A DNA stretch of 64,000 nt from Limimaricola sp. G21655-S1 (GTDB lineage: Bacteria; Pseudomonadota; Alphaproteobacteria; Rhodobacterales; Rhodobacteraceae), in the NCBI RefSeq assembly GCF_027213785.1, contig NZ_JAPWGO010000004.1, positions 186,001 to 250,000 on the forward strand. Reading direction: 5' to 3'. A program made the translations under genes and the position numbers. Positions 19,726 to 28,942 of the stretch are shown piece by piece. Position 1 is the first letter of the stretch. Every line of letters starts with the position of its first letter. The notes under the pieces were generated by a model. That model was not told where the DNA came from. It ran no database searches and worked only from the letters and a program-made list of their open reading frames with translations.

Positions 19726-21486
19726 TCACTCCCAGCAGCTCACCAGAGCCGTCATTTCGCCCGCGCGCCGGGCCACCGCCTGAACCGTGTCCTCGACCCG
19801 CGCCTCGCTGCGCTTGGCCTCGATCCCGGCGGCATCGAGCGCGGCGAGCAGCGTCTCGCTCTCCAGCACCAGCGCCACGCCGTCGGGCAACACCCGGTCC
19901 TCCTGCCGATCGCCCGGCAGCAAGAGCCCCAGCACCGCGCCGCCCATGTCGAGCACCGGCCCGCCTACATCGCCGGGCTGGGTTTTCAACTCAAGCCGCT
20001 TGAGATCTTCTTCGCCGCCTGGCCCCCTGATATCGGCCAGCCGTCCGAAGGTGGCCGTCGCGAGAGACAGCGCCCCACCATAGGGAAAGCCCGCCACCGC
20101 CACCTTGTCGCCGATCCGTGGCACCCCGGTCTGGAAGGTGGCGATGCCGCGCGGCGCCAGCGGCGCGGCAGGACGCAGGAGCGCCAGCCCGGAGGCCGCA
20201 TCTGCCATCTCGACCGAGGCGCCGCGCAGCCCGTCGATCGCCACGTCGCCGCAGCCCGCCACCGCTTCGGCTGCGGTCGCCACGGTGCCGGCCTCGTCGA
20301 CGAAGATGCCGGCCCGCTCGCGCAGCGGCCGGCGCAGCTCCAGCCCGGCCACGAGGTCGATCGACTGCGCCTCGTCGGCGGGCACCGCGGCCGGCTCCAA
20401 CACGCCGGGGCGCGCCGCGAAGCTGGCCTGCATCCGCGACAGCAGCCGCTGGCGACGGCCTTCGTCACCGGCGGGCCAGATCAGTGCGAAGCCCTTGATC
20501 GCGCCGTCGATCACCGCGGCTTCGACATGGGTGACGCGGTTTGCGTCCGCGCCTTCGATCACGAAGCTTCGCGCGTCGAGGCCGCGCGGGCCCTCCGGGG
20601 GCACGATTTCCAGCGTCTGCATGATTTCGTAAAGCCCGGCGAGCCGTTTGGCGCCGCCGGGTTGCGAGATCAGCAATACCTGCGCGTCCAGATCGCCGGT
20701 CGCGTCGTAATGCACGAAGGGTGGCCGCACCTCGCCGCGTGCGACCAGCGCGGTCGGCATCTCCACCGCGATCCCGGCCTGATCGTCGCTCACCAGTTCC
20801 AGCCCAAGCCCGTCGAGCACGGCCTCGTAGGCGTCGATCAGCGCCGCACGCTGGGTCGAGCTGAGCACACCGGTCGCCTCGAAGCCGTTCTGCCGCTGCC
20901 ATTCGGCCATCGCGGCGCGCGTGCCCGCCCCGAAGGCACCGTCGATGGCCGCGTCATAGACGCCAGCCCAGCGCAGGGCGACCTGCAACTGCTCGCGCGC
21001 GGCGCGGTCGAGCCGCGCTTCCGAGGCACGGGCTTCGGCCAAGGTCTCGCGCGGCGCGGCGGGGAGTTCGGAAGGCGCGGGGGCGGCGGTCGCCTCGGTT
21101 TCGGGCGCAGCCGCGCTGTCCGGTGCGGTCGCGGCAGATGCGCGACCGGGCGCATCGCCGCGCGCGCCTACCGGCCAGAAGCGCGAGCGATATTGCGTGC
21201 CATCGGCCACGAAGGCATCGCCCGGGATCGCGCCCGCGGCCTTCAGCTCGCCCAGGAGCCGGCGCGCCTCGGCCGGATCGTAAGGGCCCAGCGCGATGCC
21301 GTACCAGCCCGAGCCCAGCGCGTAGCCCGACACCGCGTCGAACCGCCCGGCATAGGCGCGGGCGCGGGCCTCGGCCTGGCTCAGCGTCGGTCGCGCCTCG
21401 ACCTGCAGCCAGACGCCGCCATCCTGGGCCCAGCCGGGGCCGGAGAAGAAGCCGGTGGCGAGTAGGGCTGCAAGCAGTCGTTTCAT
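19726..21486 (-). CDS. periplasmic protein with SPOR-like, peptidoglycan-binding and inactive trypsin-like domains
   Basis: The protein has 586 residues. A signal peptide (about 1-20) precedes a SPOR-like repeat (GSGWYGIALGPYDPAEARRLL) and an Ala/Pro linker. A peptidoglycan-binding type 1 domain follows (LQVALRWAGVYDAAIDGAFGAGTRAAM, about 175-225), and the C-terminus is a trypsin/DegP-like fold. The protease positions appear replaced: GDVGGPV where GDSGGP is expected, TAAEAV where a TAAH-type motif is expected, and SGLALL where a D-A-L motif is expected. It is therefore probably a non-catalytic envelope protein. The ATG at 21486 gives the signal peptide; the long open frame beyond it is a shadow of glyQ. 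Confidence 0.8.
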   Translation of the reverse strand: MKRLLAALLATGFFSGPGWAQDGGVWLQVEARPTLSQAEARARAYAGRFDAVSGYALGSGWYGIALGPYDPAEARRLLGELKAAGAIPGDAFVADGTQYRSRFWPVGARGDAPGRASAATAPDSAAAPETEATAAPAPSELPAAPRETLAEARASEARLDRAAREQLQVALRWAGVYDAAIDGAFGAGTRAAMAEWQRQNGFEATGVLSSTQRAALIDAYEAVLDGLGLELVSDDQAGIAVEMPTALVARGEVRPPFVHYDATGDLDAQVLLISQPGGAKRLAGLYEIMQTLEIVPPEGPRGLDARSFVIEGADANRVTHVEAAVIDGAIKGFALIWPAGDEGRRQRLLSRMQASFAARPGVLEPAAVPADEAQSIDLVAGLELRRPLRERAGIFVDEAGTVATAAEAVAGCGDVAIDGLRGASVEMADAASGLALLRPAAPLAPRGIATFQTGVPRIGDKVAVAGFPYGGALSLATATFGRLADIRGPGGEEDLKRLELKTQPGDVGGPVLDMGGAVLGLLLPGDRQEDRVLPDGVALVLESETLLAALDAAGIEAKRSEARVEDTVQAVARRAGEMTALVSCWE

Positions 21487-21663
21487 GTGAATCGCGCGTC
21501 CCGTTTTGCTGGATCTGGCCGAAGAGCATAGCACCGCCCTCGGGGTGGGCCATGCCAAAGCGCCGCAGTGGCCCCGCCTGTTGCGCCGCGGCGCCATGAT
21601 TGACCCTCTGAGCGGCGCGCCGTAAGCAGGCCCGCGATCCGTGACCCGGCGAGAGGCCCCCAG

Positions 21664-22584
21664 ATGACCGATGCTCCCCGTTCCTTCCAGGAGATCATCC
21701 TGCGGCTCCAGTCCTACTGGGCGACCAAGGGCTGCGCCGTGCTGCAGCCCTATGACATGGAGGTGGGGGCGGGCACCTTCCACCCGGCGACGACACTGCG
21801 CGCGCTGGGCGCGAACCCCTGGGCCGCGGCCTATGTGCAACCCTCGCGCCGCCCGACCGACGGGCGCTATGGCGAGAACCCGAACCGGCTGCAGCACTAC
21901 TACCAGTATCAGGTCATCATCAAACCCTCGCCCAAGGATCTGCAGGATCTCTATCTCGGGTCGCTGCGCGCGATCGGCATCGACACTTCTCTGCACGACA
22001 TCCGCTTCGTCGAGGACGATTGGGAAAGCCCGACGCTGGGCGCATGGGGCTTGGGCTGGGAAGTCTGGTGCGACGGCATGGAAGTGTCGCAGTTCACCTA
22101 TTTCCAGCAGGTGGGCGGCCATGACTGTCGTCCGGTCTCTGGCGAGCTGACCTACGGGCTGGAGCGTCTGGCGATGTATGTGCTCGGCGTCGACCACGTC
22201 ATGGAGATGCCGTTCAACGACCCCGACGCGCCGATCGCGCTGAGCTATGGCGACGTGTTCCGCCAGACCGAGGAAGAGTATTCCCGCCACAACTTCGACA
22301 CCGCGACCACCGAGATGCTGCTGCGGCATTTCGAGGATGCCGAGGCCGAATGCGCGAAGATCCTGAGCCAGCCGGCCGAGGATCCGCGCACCGGCAAGCG
22401 CATCGTCATGGCGCACCCCGCCTATGACCAGGCGATCAAGGCCAGCCACCTGTTCAACCTGCTCGACGCGCGCGGCGTGATCTCGGTGACCGAACGGCAG
22501 GCCTATATCGGGCGCGTGCGGGCGCTGGCCAAGGCCTGCGCCGACGCCTTCGTCACCACCGAGGCGGGCGGCGCCACCGCATGA
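21664..22584 (+). CDS. glyQ: glycyl-tRNA synthetase alpha chain
   Basis: A 306-residue GlyQ with [35 protein letters not shown]-type start and the class II motifs [25 protein letters not shown] and [11 protein letters not shown]. It forms an alpha2beta2 enzyme with GlyS to charge tRNA-Gly. ATG at 21664; the TGA overlaps the ATG of the next gene (ATGA). Confidence 0.97.
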   Translation: MTDAPRSFQEIILRLQSYWATKGCAVLQPYDMEVGAGTFHPATTLRALGANPWAAAYVQPSRRPTDGRYGENPNRLQHYYQYQVIIKPSPKDLQDLYLGSLRAIGIDTSLHDIRFVEDDWESPTLGAWGLGWEVWCDGMEVSQFTYFQQVGGHDCRPVSGELTYGLERLAMYVLGVDHVMEMPFNDPDAPIALSYGDVFRQTEEEYSRHNFDTATTEMLLRHFEDAEAECAKILSQPAEDPRTGKRIVMAHPAYDQAIKASHLFNLLDARGVISVTERQAYIGRVRALAKACADAFVTTEAGGATA

Positions 22585-23102
22585 TCACCCGCATCGTCAT
22601 CTCGGCGCTCTTGGCCTTCGCGCTCCTGTCGGGCGTGTTGATGTGGTACCTGCAGGTCTATGCCTATTACGAGGAGCTGACGCCCGCGCAGGTGGGCGAG
22701 GTCGTGGTGCTCGACGACCGGGCCGCACCGGTGCGCGTCGCGGTCTCCGACCTGCGCGCGATCGACAGCGACAGCTCGCCGATCCGCTTCCGCGCCTGCA
22801 TGCGGATCGAGGATGCCGCGCCTTTCGAGCACGCCATCGAGCATGAGAACGCCGAGCCCTTGGTCGCGCCCGGCTGGTTCGACTGCTTCGACGCGCGCGA
22901 GGTGGGCGAGGCGCTCGAGAGCGGGCAGGCCCGCGCCTATGCCTGGAAACTCAACGAGCCCTACGGCATCGACCGGATTCTCGTCGTGATGCCGGACGGG
23001 CGCGGCCTCGCCTGGAACCAGATCAACCTTTGCGGCGAAACCGTCTTCGACGGCGACCCGGCTCCCGCCGGCTGCCCGACCCCACCCGAAGGGACCTATT
23101 GA
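22581..23102 (+). CDS. small membrane-anchored protein between glyQ and glyS
   Basis: A 173-residue protein with one N-terminal membrane helix ([21 protein letters not shown]) and a periplasmic domain of about 145 residues with four cysteines. The last two lie in [17 protein letters not shown]. It resembles the DUF6446-type proteins found at this position in many Rhodobacteraceae, recalled rather than searched. It overlaps glyQ by 4 bases and glyS by 1, so it is co-translated with the synthetase. Function unknown; a structural link to GlyRS is not implied by the location alone. Confidence 0.85.
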   Translation: MITRIVISALLAFALLSGVLMWYLQVYAYYEELTPAQVGEVVVLDDRAAPVRVAVSDLRAIDSDSSPIRFRACMRIEDAAPFEHAIEHENAEPLVAPGWFDCFDAREVGEALESGQARAYAWKLNEPYGIDRILVVMPDGRGLAWNQINLCGETVFDGDPAPAGCPTPPEGTY

Positions 23103-25330
23103 TGCCCGACCTGCTGATCGAACTGTTTTCCGAGGAAATCCCGGCCCGCATGCAGGCGCGTGCCGCCGAGGATCTGAAGCGCATGGTGACGGATGGCCTC
23201 GTCGAGGCGGGCCTCACCTACGCCTCCGCCGGGGCCTTCCATACGCCGCGCCGTCTCGCGCTCTCGGTCGAGGGGCTCTCGGAGGCGAGCCGCGACACCG
23301 TCGAGGAGCGCAAGGGCCCGCGCAACGACGCGCCGGAAAAGGCACTGGAGGGGTTCCTGCGCTCCACCGGGTTGACCAAGGAACAGCTCGAGATCCGCGA
23401 CGAGAAGAAGGGTCAGGCCTATTTCGCGAAGATCACCCACAAGGGGCGCCCGGCCGAAGAAATCGTGGCCGAGGTGCTGGAGGGCGCGATCCGCAACTTC
23501 CCCTGGCCGAAATCGATGCGCTGGGGTGCGGGCGACCTGCGCTGGGTCCGGCCGCTGCACTCGATCCTGTGCCTGCTGTCGGACGAGCAGGGCGCGCGGG
23601 TGGTGCCGATGCAGATCGACGGGATCGCGGCCGGTGACGTCACGCGCGGCCACCGTTTCATGGGGCCGGACGAATTCACGGTCAGCTCCTTCGAGGATTA
23701 CGAGGCCAAGCTGAAGCGCGGCTGCGTGCTGCTGCGCGCCGAGGAACGGGCCGAGACGATCTGGTCCGAGGCTTCCAGCCAGGCCTTTGCGCAGGGGCTC
23801 GAACTGGTCGAGGATCGCGGGCTTCTGGACGAGGTCGCGGGTCTCGTGGAATGGCCCGTGGTGCTGATGGGCGAGATCGGCGACGAGTTCCTCGATTTGC
23901 CGCCGGAAGTGCTGCAGACCTCGATGAAGGAGCACCAGAAGTTCTTTTCGGTGCGCGATCCGAAATCGGGCAAGATCACCCGCTTCGTCACCGTCGCCAA
24001 TATCGAGACGCGCGATCACGGCGCCACCATCCTCGCCGGCAACGGCAAGGTGCTCGCCGCGCGTCTTTCGGATGCCAAGTTCTTCTGGGAGAACGACCTG
24101 CGCGTGGTGAAGGAGGGCGGCCTCGAAGCGATGGGCGAGGGGCTGTCCAACGTGACCTTCCACAACCGCCTCGGCTCGCAATCCGACCGGGTTGCCCGTA
24201 TCGCGGCGCTGGCGCGCGAGATCGCGCCGCAGGTCTCGGCCGAGGCCGACGAGGCCGAGCGGGCAGCGAAGGTGGCCAAGGCCGATCTGCGCTCCGAGAT
24301 GGTGGGCGAATTCCCCGAGCTTCAGGGTCTGATGGGACGCTACTACGCCGAGGCGCAGGGGCTTTCACCGGCGATCGCTGCCGCCGCGCAGGAGCACTAC
24401 CAGCCGCTCGGCCCCTCCGACGCCGTGCCTTCCGCGCCGGTCTCGGTCGCCGTGGCATTGGCCGACAAGCTCGACACGCTGGCGGGCTTCTGGGCGATCG
24501 ACGAGAAGCCCACCGGCTCCAAGGACCCCTTCGCGCTGCGCCGCGCCGCGCTGGGCGTGATCCGTCTGGTCCTGTCGAACGGGCTGCGGCTGTCACTAGT
24601 GCAAGCAATTAAAGATCATTTGAAAGTTCTCGCCGAACACATCGACAATGCGCCGCATGTGCACGATGTGCCCGATTTCGAGCTTGAATCCTATTATGAT
24701 GAGCGCCCATGGCTTAGAAAAGTCGGAAATTTCGTTTCCGGCTTGGGTGATATCGGTGAGGGCCACAGCGCCGTAGAGGGATGGGATGAACTTCTTGAGG
24801 AAGCCGACGATCTCCTCTCCTTCTTCCACGACCGCCTCAAGGTGCATCTGCGCGCCGAGGGCATCCCGCATGATGTCATCGACGCCTGCATCGCCATGCC
24901 CGGCAATGACGACCTGACGCTGCTGGTCGCGCGGGCCGAGGCGCTGGCGGGGTTCCTCAAGACCGAAGATGGCGAGAACCTGACCCAGGGCTTCAAGCGC
25001 GCCAACAACATCCTGACCCAGGCCGAGGAGAAGGACGGGGTCGAGTATTCCTTTGGCGCCGATGCGAAATTCGCCGAAGCCTCCGAGGAAAAGGCGCTCT
25101 TTGCCGCGCTCGACGGGGCGCAGCCGAAGATCGATGCCGCGATGGCTTCCGAGGACTTCGCCAGTGCCATGGCCGCGATGGCGAGCCTGCGGGCGCCGAT
25201 CGACGCCTTCTTCGAAGCGGTGCAGGTGAACACCGAGAATCAGGTGCTGCGACGCAACCGGCTGAACCTGCTGTCGCGGATTCGCACGACCTGCGGATCG
25301 GTGGCGGATCTGTCGAAGATCGAGGGCTGA
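23102..25330 (+). CDS. glyS: glycyl-tRNA synthetase beta chain
   Basis: A 742-residue GlyS with the family start LLIELFSEEIPARMQ, the FHTPRRLAL and FSVRDPKSG-type segments, WENDLR, the HD-like AEAQGLSPAIAAAAQEHYQPLGPSD stretch and the C-terminal anticodon-binding helices. The ATG at 23102 follows directly on the stop of the upstream gene (TGATG). About 120 bases at 24601-24720 have only about 47 percent GC and unusual codons compared with their surroundings. They encode a segment (about residues 500-540) that looks like an insertion relative to E. coli GlyS. Confidence 0.96.
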   Translation: MPDLLIELFSEEIPARMQARAAEDLKRMVTDGLVEAGLTYASAGAFHTPRRLALSVEGLSEASRDTVEERKGPRNDAPEKALEGFLRSTGLTKEQLEIRDEKKGQAYFAKITHKGRPAEEIVAEVLEGAIRNFPWPKSMRWGAGDLRWVRPLHSILCLLSDEQGARVVPMQIDGIAAGDVTRGHRFMGPDEFTVSSFEDYEAKLKRGCVLLRAEERAETIWSEASSQAFAQGLELVEDRGLLDEVAGLVEWPVVLMGEIGDEFLDLPPEVLQTSMKEHQKFFSVRDPKSGKITRFVTVANIETRDHGATILAGNGKVLAARLSDAKFFWENDLRVVKEGGLEAMGEGLSNVTFHNRLGSQSDRVARIAALAREIAPQVSAEADEAERAAKVAKADLRSEMVGEFPELQGLMGRYYAEAQGLSPAIAAAAQEHYQPLGPSDAVPSAPVSVAVALADKLDTLAGFWAIDEKPTGSKDPFALRRAALGVIRLVLSNGLRLSLVQAIKDHLKVLAEHIDNAPHVHDVPDFELESYYDERPWLRKVGNFVSGLGDIGEGHSAVEGWDELLEEADDLLSFFHDRLKVHLRAEGIPHDVIDACIAMPGNDDLTLLVARAEALAGFLKTEDGENLTQGFKRANNILTQAEEKDGVEYSFGADAKFAEASEEKALFAALDGAQPKIDAAMASEDFASAMAAMASLRAPIDAFFEAVQVNTENQVLRRNRLNLLSRIRTTCGSVADLSKIEG

Positions 25331-25403
25331 TCGTCTGATACGAAGGCCGTGCTTGGCGGAAGGCCTTGCACGGCCTATCTTGCGGCTATCAAGGAGTGCC
25401 GCA

Positions 25404-27983
25404 GTGCAGCAATTTCCGCGCGACCCGAAGATCCTGCTGATCACCCCCGAGGCCGACATGTCGGCCGCGCGCCATGGCGGCCGCGCGAAATGCCTGCAAA
25501 GGCTGGTGCGGATGGACCTGCCGCTGCCGACCACGGTGGCGCTGTCCTTCTCCTGCGTGCACGCCATCGCCAATGGCCGGATGCCGGACATGGACGAGAT
25601 CATGCGCCATTTCGGCGAGGCGCCGCTCCTGTCGGTGCGGCCGTCGAGCCAGGATCCCGACTGGGGCGGACCGGGCGCGATCCTCAATATCGGCATGAAC
25701 GACAGCCGCCATGCCCGGATGTGCGACGAGTTGGGGGAAGAGGCGGCGACCTCGCTCTACCTGCGCTTTATCCAGAGCTGGGCCGTTCATGTCGCGCGGC
25801 TCGATCCCGACAGCTTCGACATTCCCGACCATCCCGGCCCGGATGCGCTGCAGGCGATGCTCGCCGCCTACGAGGTCGAGGCCGACGAGCCGTTCCCCCA
25901 GGATCCGAGCGTACAGCTTTGCGAAGTCCTGCGCTCCATGGCCCGCGCCTGGGAGGGAACCACGGCGCGGCTGCTGCGTCAGGCCAAGGGTGCGCCCGCA
26001 GATGCCGGGCTCGGCCTCGTGGTGCAGCAGATGGCGCTTGGCGTGGGGCAGGGGGAATGCGGCTCGGGCGTGATCCAGTTCGTCGACAGTCTCACCGGCC
26101 TGCCGCAGGTCACCGGGCGCTACCTGAGCCAGAGCCAGGGGCGCGACGCGCTCAAGGCCGGGGCGGGGGCGATCTACCTCACCCGCGACGATCGCGGCCC
26201 CTCCTTCGAGGAGCTGTGCCCCGACGCCTTCGCGCGGCTCCTGCGCATGGGCGATCTGTGCCGCGAGCGGCTGCGCGAGGAAATGCAGATCGAGTTCACG
26301 CTGCAGGAAGGAAAGCTGCATGTGCTCGACGCCGTGCGGGTGCAGCGTTCCTCGCGTGCGAGCGTGCGGATCGCCGTTGCCTTGGCGGAGGACGGGATGA
26401 TCCCGCGTGAGGAGGCGGTGCTGCGGGTCGAGCCGCAGGCGCTTTCCGAGTTGCTGCACCGCCATGTCGACCCTTCGGCGCCGCGCGACCTGATCGTCTC
26501 GGGCATCGCGGCCTCGCCGGGTGCGGCCACGGGACGGATCGTCTTCTCGGCCAGCGCGGCGCAGGCCTCGGCGGCGCGCGGCGAGCCATGCATCCTTGTG
26601 CGGCGCGAAACCACGCCCGAGGACATTCGCGGCATGCATGCGGCCGAAGGCGTGCTGACGATCCGCGGCGGCATTACCAGCCACGCGGCGGTGATCGGAC
26701 GCGGCCTCGGCCTGCCCTGCGTGGTGGGCGCTTCGGATCTCACCATCGACCGCAAGAAACGGCAGGTGATCGCGCCGGGCGGGCGCCGGCTGTCGGAGGG
26801 TGAGATCATCACCCTCGACGGCACCTCGGGCGAGGTGCTGGCGGGCGAGCCCGCCATGTTCGAGGCGGTGCTGGACGGCGCTTTCCGCAGGCTGCTCGAT
26901 TGGGCCGACGATTTCCGCGACATCGGCGTGCGCGCCAATGCCGACACACCGGCCGACGCCCAGACCGCCCGCAATTTCCAGGCGCAGGGCATCGGGCTGT
27001 GCCGCACCGAGCACATGTTCTTCGAGGAAGGGCGCATCGGAATGATGCGCGAGATGATCTTTGCCAAGGACGAGGCGGCGCGCCGGACCGTGCTGGAGCG
27101 ACTTCTGCCGATGCAGCGCGCCGATTTCGCGCGGCTGTTCGAGATCATGCAGGGCCAGCCGGTCTGCATCCGCCTGTTCGACCCGCCTTTGCACGAGTTC
27201 CTGCCCTCGGATCGGGCCGGGCTACGCGATCTGGCGGACGGGCTCGCGGTGTCGCTGTCGGATGTCGAGGCGCGGGTCTCGGCGCTCACCGAGTACAATC
27301 CGATGCTCGGCATGCGGGGCGTGCGCCTCGGCATCACCGTGCCCGAGATCTACGAGATGCAGGCCCGCGCCATTTTCGAGGCCACCGTGCAGGCCAGCCG
27401 CGATGGGGATCCTGTCGTGCCCGAGGTGATGATCCCGCTCGTATCGGCGATGCGCGAGGTCGAGCTGGTCAAGGCGCGGATCGATGCGGTCGCGGCGCAG
27501 GTGCGCACCCAGTCCGGCATCGAGTTCGATTACCGGCTCGGGGTGATGGTCGAGACGCCGCGCGCCGCGCTGCGCGCCGCCGACATCGCCCAGCACGCGG
27601 CCTTCCTCTCCTTCGGCACCAACGATCTCACGCAGATGACCTACGGGCTGTCGCGCGACGACGCGGGACGCTTCATGTCGATCTACGTCAAGAACGGGGT
27701 CTACGAAGAGGACCCGTTCCATAGCCTCGATCTCGAAGGGGTGGGGGAGCTGCTCAAGATCGGTGCCGAACGCGGTCGCGCCGGACGGCCCGACGTGACC
27801 CTGTCGATCTGCGGGGAGCATGGCGGATCGCGCAGCGCCATCGAGTTTTGTCGCAAACAGGGCTTTGATTACGTGTCCTGTTCGCCATTCCGGGTGCCGG
27901 TGGCGCGCCTCAGCGCGGCACAGCTGGCACTGCGCGAACGGCTCGATATCGACGAAAAAGTCACGGTCGGACGTTTTTTCTGA
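25404..27983 (+). CDS. PEP-utilising enzyme, pyruvate phosphate dikinase relative
   Basis: An 859-residue protein with the PPDK domain order. The phosphohistidine domain carries TIRGGITSHAAVIGR with His427. The C-terminal PEP/pyruvate barrel has GLCRTEHMFF, GTNDLTQMTYG and SICGEHGG with Cys803. The N-terminal ATP-grasp half is divergent: HGGRAKCL replaces the usual GGKGANL, and QGRDALKAG replaces the QGEDVVAG loop. Canonical ATP/Pi use is therefore doubtful. GTG at 25404 has an ideal AAGGAG seven bases upstream and is preferred over an earlier frame. It follows glyS on the same strand. Confidence 0.82.
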   Translation: MQQFPRDPKILLITPEADMSAARHGGRAKCLQRLVRMDLPLPTTVALSFSCVHAIANGRMPDMDEIMRHFGEAPLLSVRPSSQDPDWGGPGAILNIGMNDSRHARMCDELGEEAATSLYLRFIQSWAVHVARLDPDSFDIPDHPGPDALQAMLAAYEVEADEPFPQDPSVQLCEVLRSMARAWEGTTARLLRQAKGAPADAGLGLVVQQMALGVGQGECGSGVIQFVDSLTGLPQVTGRYLSQSQGRDALKAGAGAIYLTRDDRGPSFEELCPDAFARLLRMGDLCRERLREEMQIEFTLQEGKLHVLDAVRVQRSSRASVRIAVALAEDGMIPREEAVLRVEPQALSELLHRHVDPSAPRDLIVSGIAASPGAATGRIVFSASAAQASAARGEPCILVRRETTPEDIRGMHAAEGVLTIRGGITSHAAVIGRGLGLPCVVGASDLTIDRKKRQVIAPGGRRLSEGEIITLDGTSGEVLAGEPAMFEAVLDGAFRRLLDWADDFRDIGVRANADTPADAQTARNFQAQGIGLCRTEHMFFEEGRIGMMREMIFAKDEAARRTVLERLLPMQRADFARLFEIMQGQPVCIRLFDPPLHEFLPSDRAGLRDLADGLAVSLSDVEARVSALTEYNPMLGMRGVRLGITVPEIYEMQARAIFEATVQASRDGDPVVPEVMIPLVSAMREVELVKARIDAVAAQVRTQSGIEFDYRLGVMVETPRAALRAADIAQHAAFLSFGTNDLTQMTYGLSRDDAGRFMSIYVKNGVYEEDPFHSLDLEGVGELLKIGAERGRAGRPDVTLSICGEHGGSRSAIEFCRKQGFDYVSCSPFRVPVARLSAAQLALRERLDIDEKVTVGRFF

Positions 27984-28129
27984 AAAAATGGCGACTTTTC
28001 GCTTGCCATTTTGGCAGAGATTCGCCGGTTCCATCAGGGTTCCTGACCTTAAGGTAGACACCCCGTCCTCGATCCCATAGGTCCCCCCTGCCAGCGCGGG
28101 GCAGACCGCGAGGAACCGGGGACATCATC

Positions 28130-28861
28130 ATGAAGCAACTGAACTTTTTGCGCCTACCCATGTTTGGCGCGATGGCTTGTCTTGCGACGGTTGTAGCCGC
28201 AGCACCAGCCAGCGCGGGCGAGGATGGCCTCGTCGCGGCGCAGAAAGCGGATATCCGAGTTGCTGCCGCGCCTGCGGCCGATACCCGTCTTTCCCTGCTT
28301 CTGGGCGATCAACGCGACGCGGGCCAGATTGTTCCCGCCGTGGCTGATGGTGATGCGCTTCCTGCCGCTGCCGATCGGGGGCTGAAGACCGACATTAGCA
28401 ACGGCAAGCAGGATTACGACGTTCTGTTGGCATCGCAGCCTTCTGCGAAGGGCGATGCCCAATGGGAATGCCTTACCGAGGCGCTTTATTTCGAAGCGCG
28501 TGGTGAATCCGTGAAAGGGCAGTTCGCGGTTGCCGAAGTGATCCTGAACCGGGTGGATAGCCCGGACTATCCCGATACCATCTGCAAGGTGGTGAACCAG
28601 GGAACCGGCCGCAAATATGCCTGCCAATTTTCCTATACCTGCGACGGCATTCCGGACACGGTCAATGACCAGCGCTCTTGGAACAAGCTGGGTCGGATCG
28701 CCGAGATCATGATCGAGGACGGCCCGCGCGAGCTGACCGCCGGCGCCACCCATTACCACACCACCGCCGTGAACCCGTCCTGGGCCGGGCGCATTCCCCG
28801 CACGGCCGCGATCGGCGCGCATCTGTTCTACCGCGAGGCCACCCGCACCGCTTCGAACTGA
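28130..28861 (+). CDS. cell wall hydrolase, SleB family
   Basis: A 243-residue secreted protein. After a signal peptide (about 1-29) and a variable linker comes the SleB/hydrolase-2 domain. It contains ECLTEALYFEARGES with the presumed catalytic glutamate, AEVILNRVDSP and THYHTTAVNPSWA. SleB-type enzymes cleave peptidoglycan as lytic transglycosylases or amidases. ATG at 28130. The preceding 146 bases contain short inverted repeats, including TGCCA-TTT-TGGCA at 28004-28016 and a CCTTAAGG palindrome, perhaps part of its promoter region. Confidence 0.9.
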   Translation: MKQLNFLRLPMFGAMACLATVVAAAPASAGEDGLVAAQKADIRVAAAPAADTRLSLLLGDQRDAGQIVPAVADGDALPAAADRGLKTDISNGKQDYDVLLASQPSAKGDAQWECLTEALYFEARGESVKGQFAVAEVILNRVDSPDYPDTICKVVNQGTGRKYACQFSYTCDGIPDTVNDQRSWNKLGRIAEIMIEDGPRELTAGATHYHTTAVNPSWAGRIPRTAAIGAHLFYREATRTASN

Positions 28862-28942
28862 GACGCGAGCCGGGCGTCAACGGCTTGCCGGGCGGGCAGG
28901 GGAAGGTTAGATGCCCCATGCCCGCAAGCCCGGAGTGGCCAG

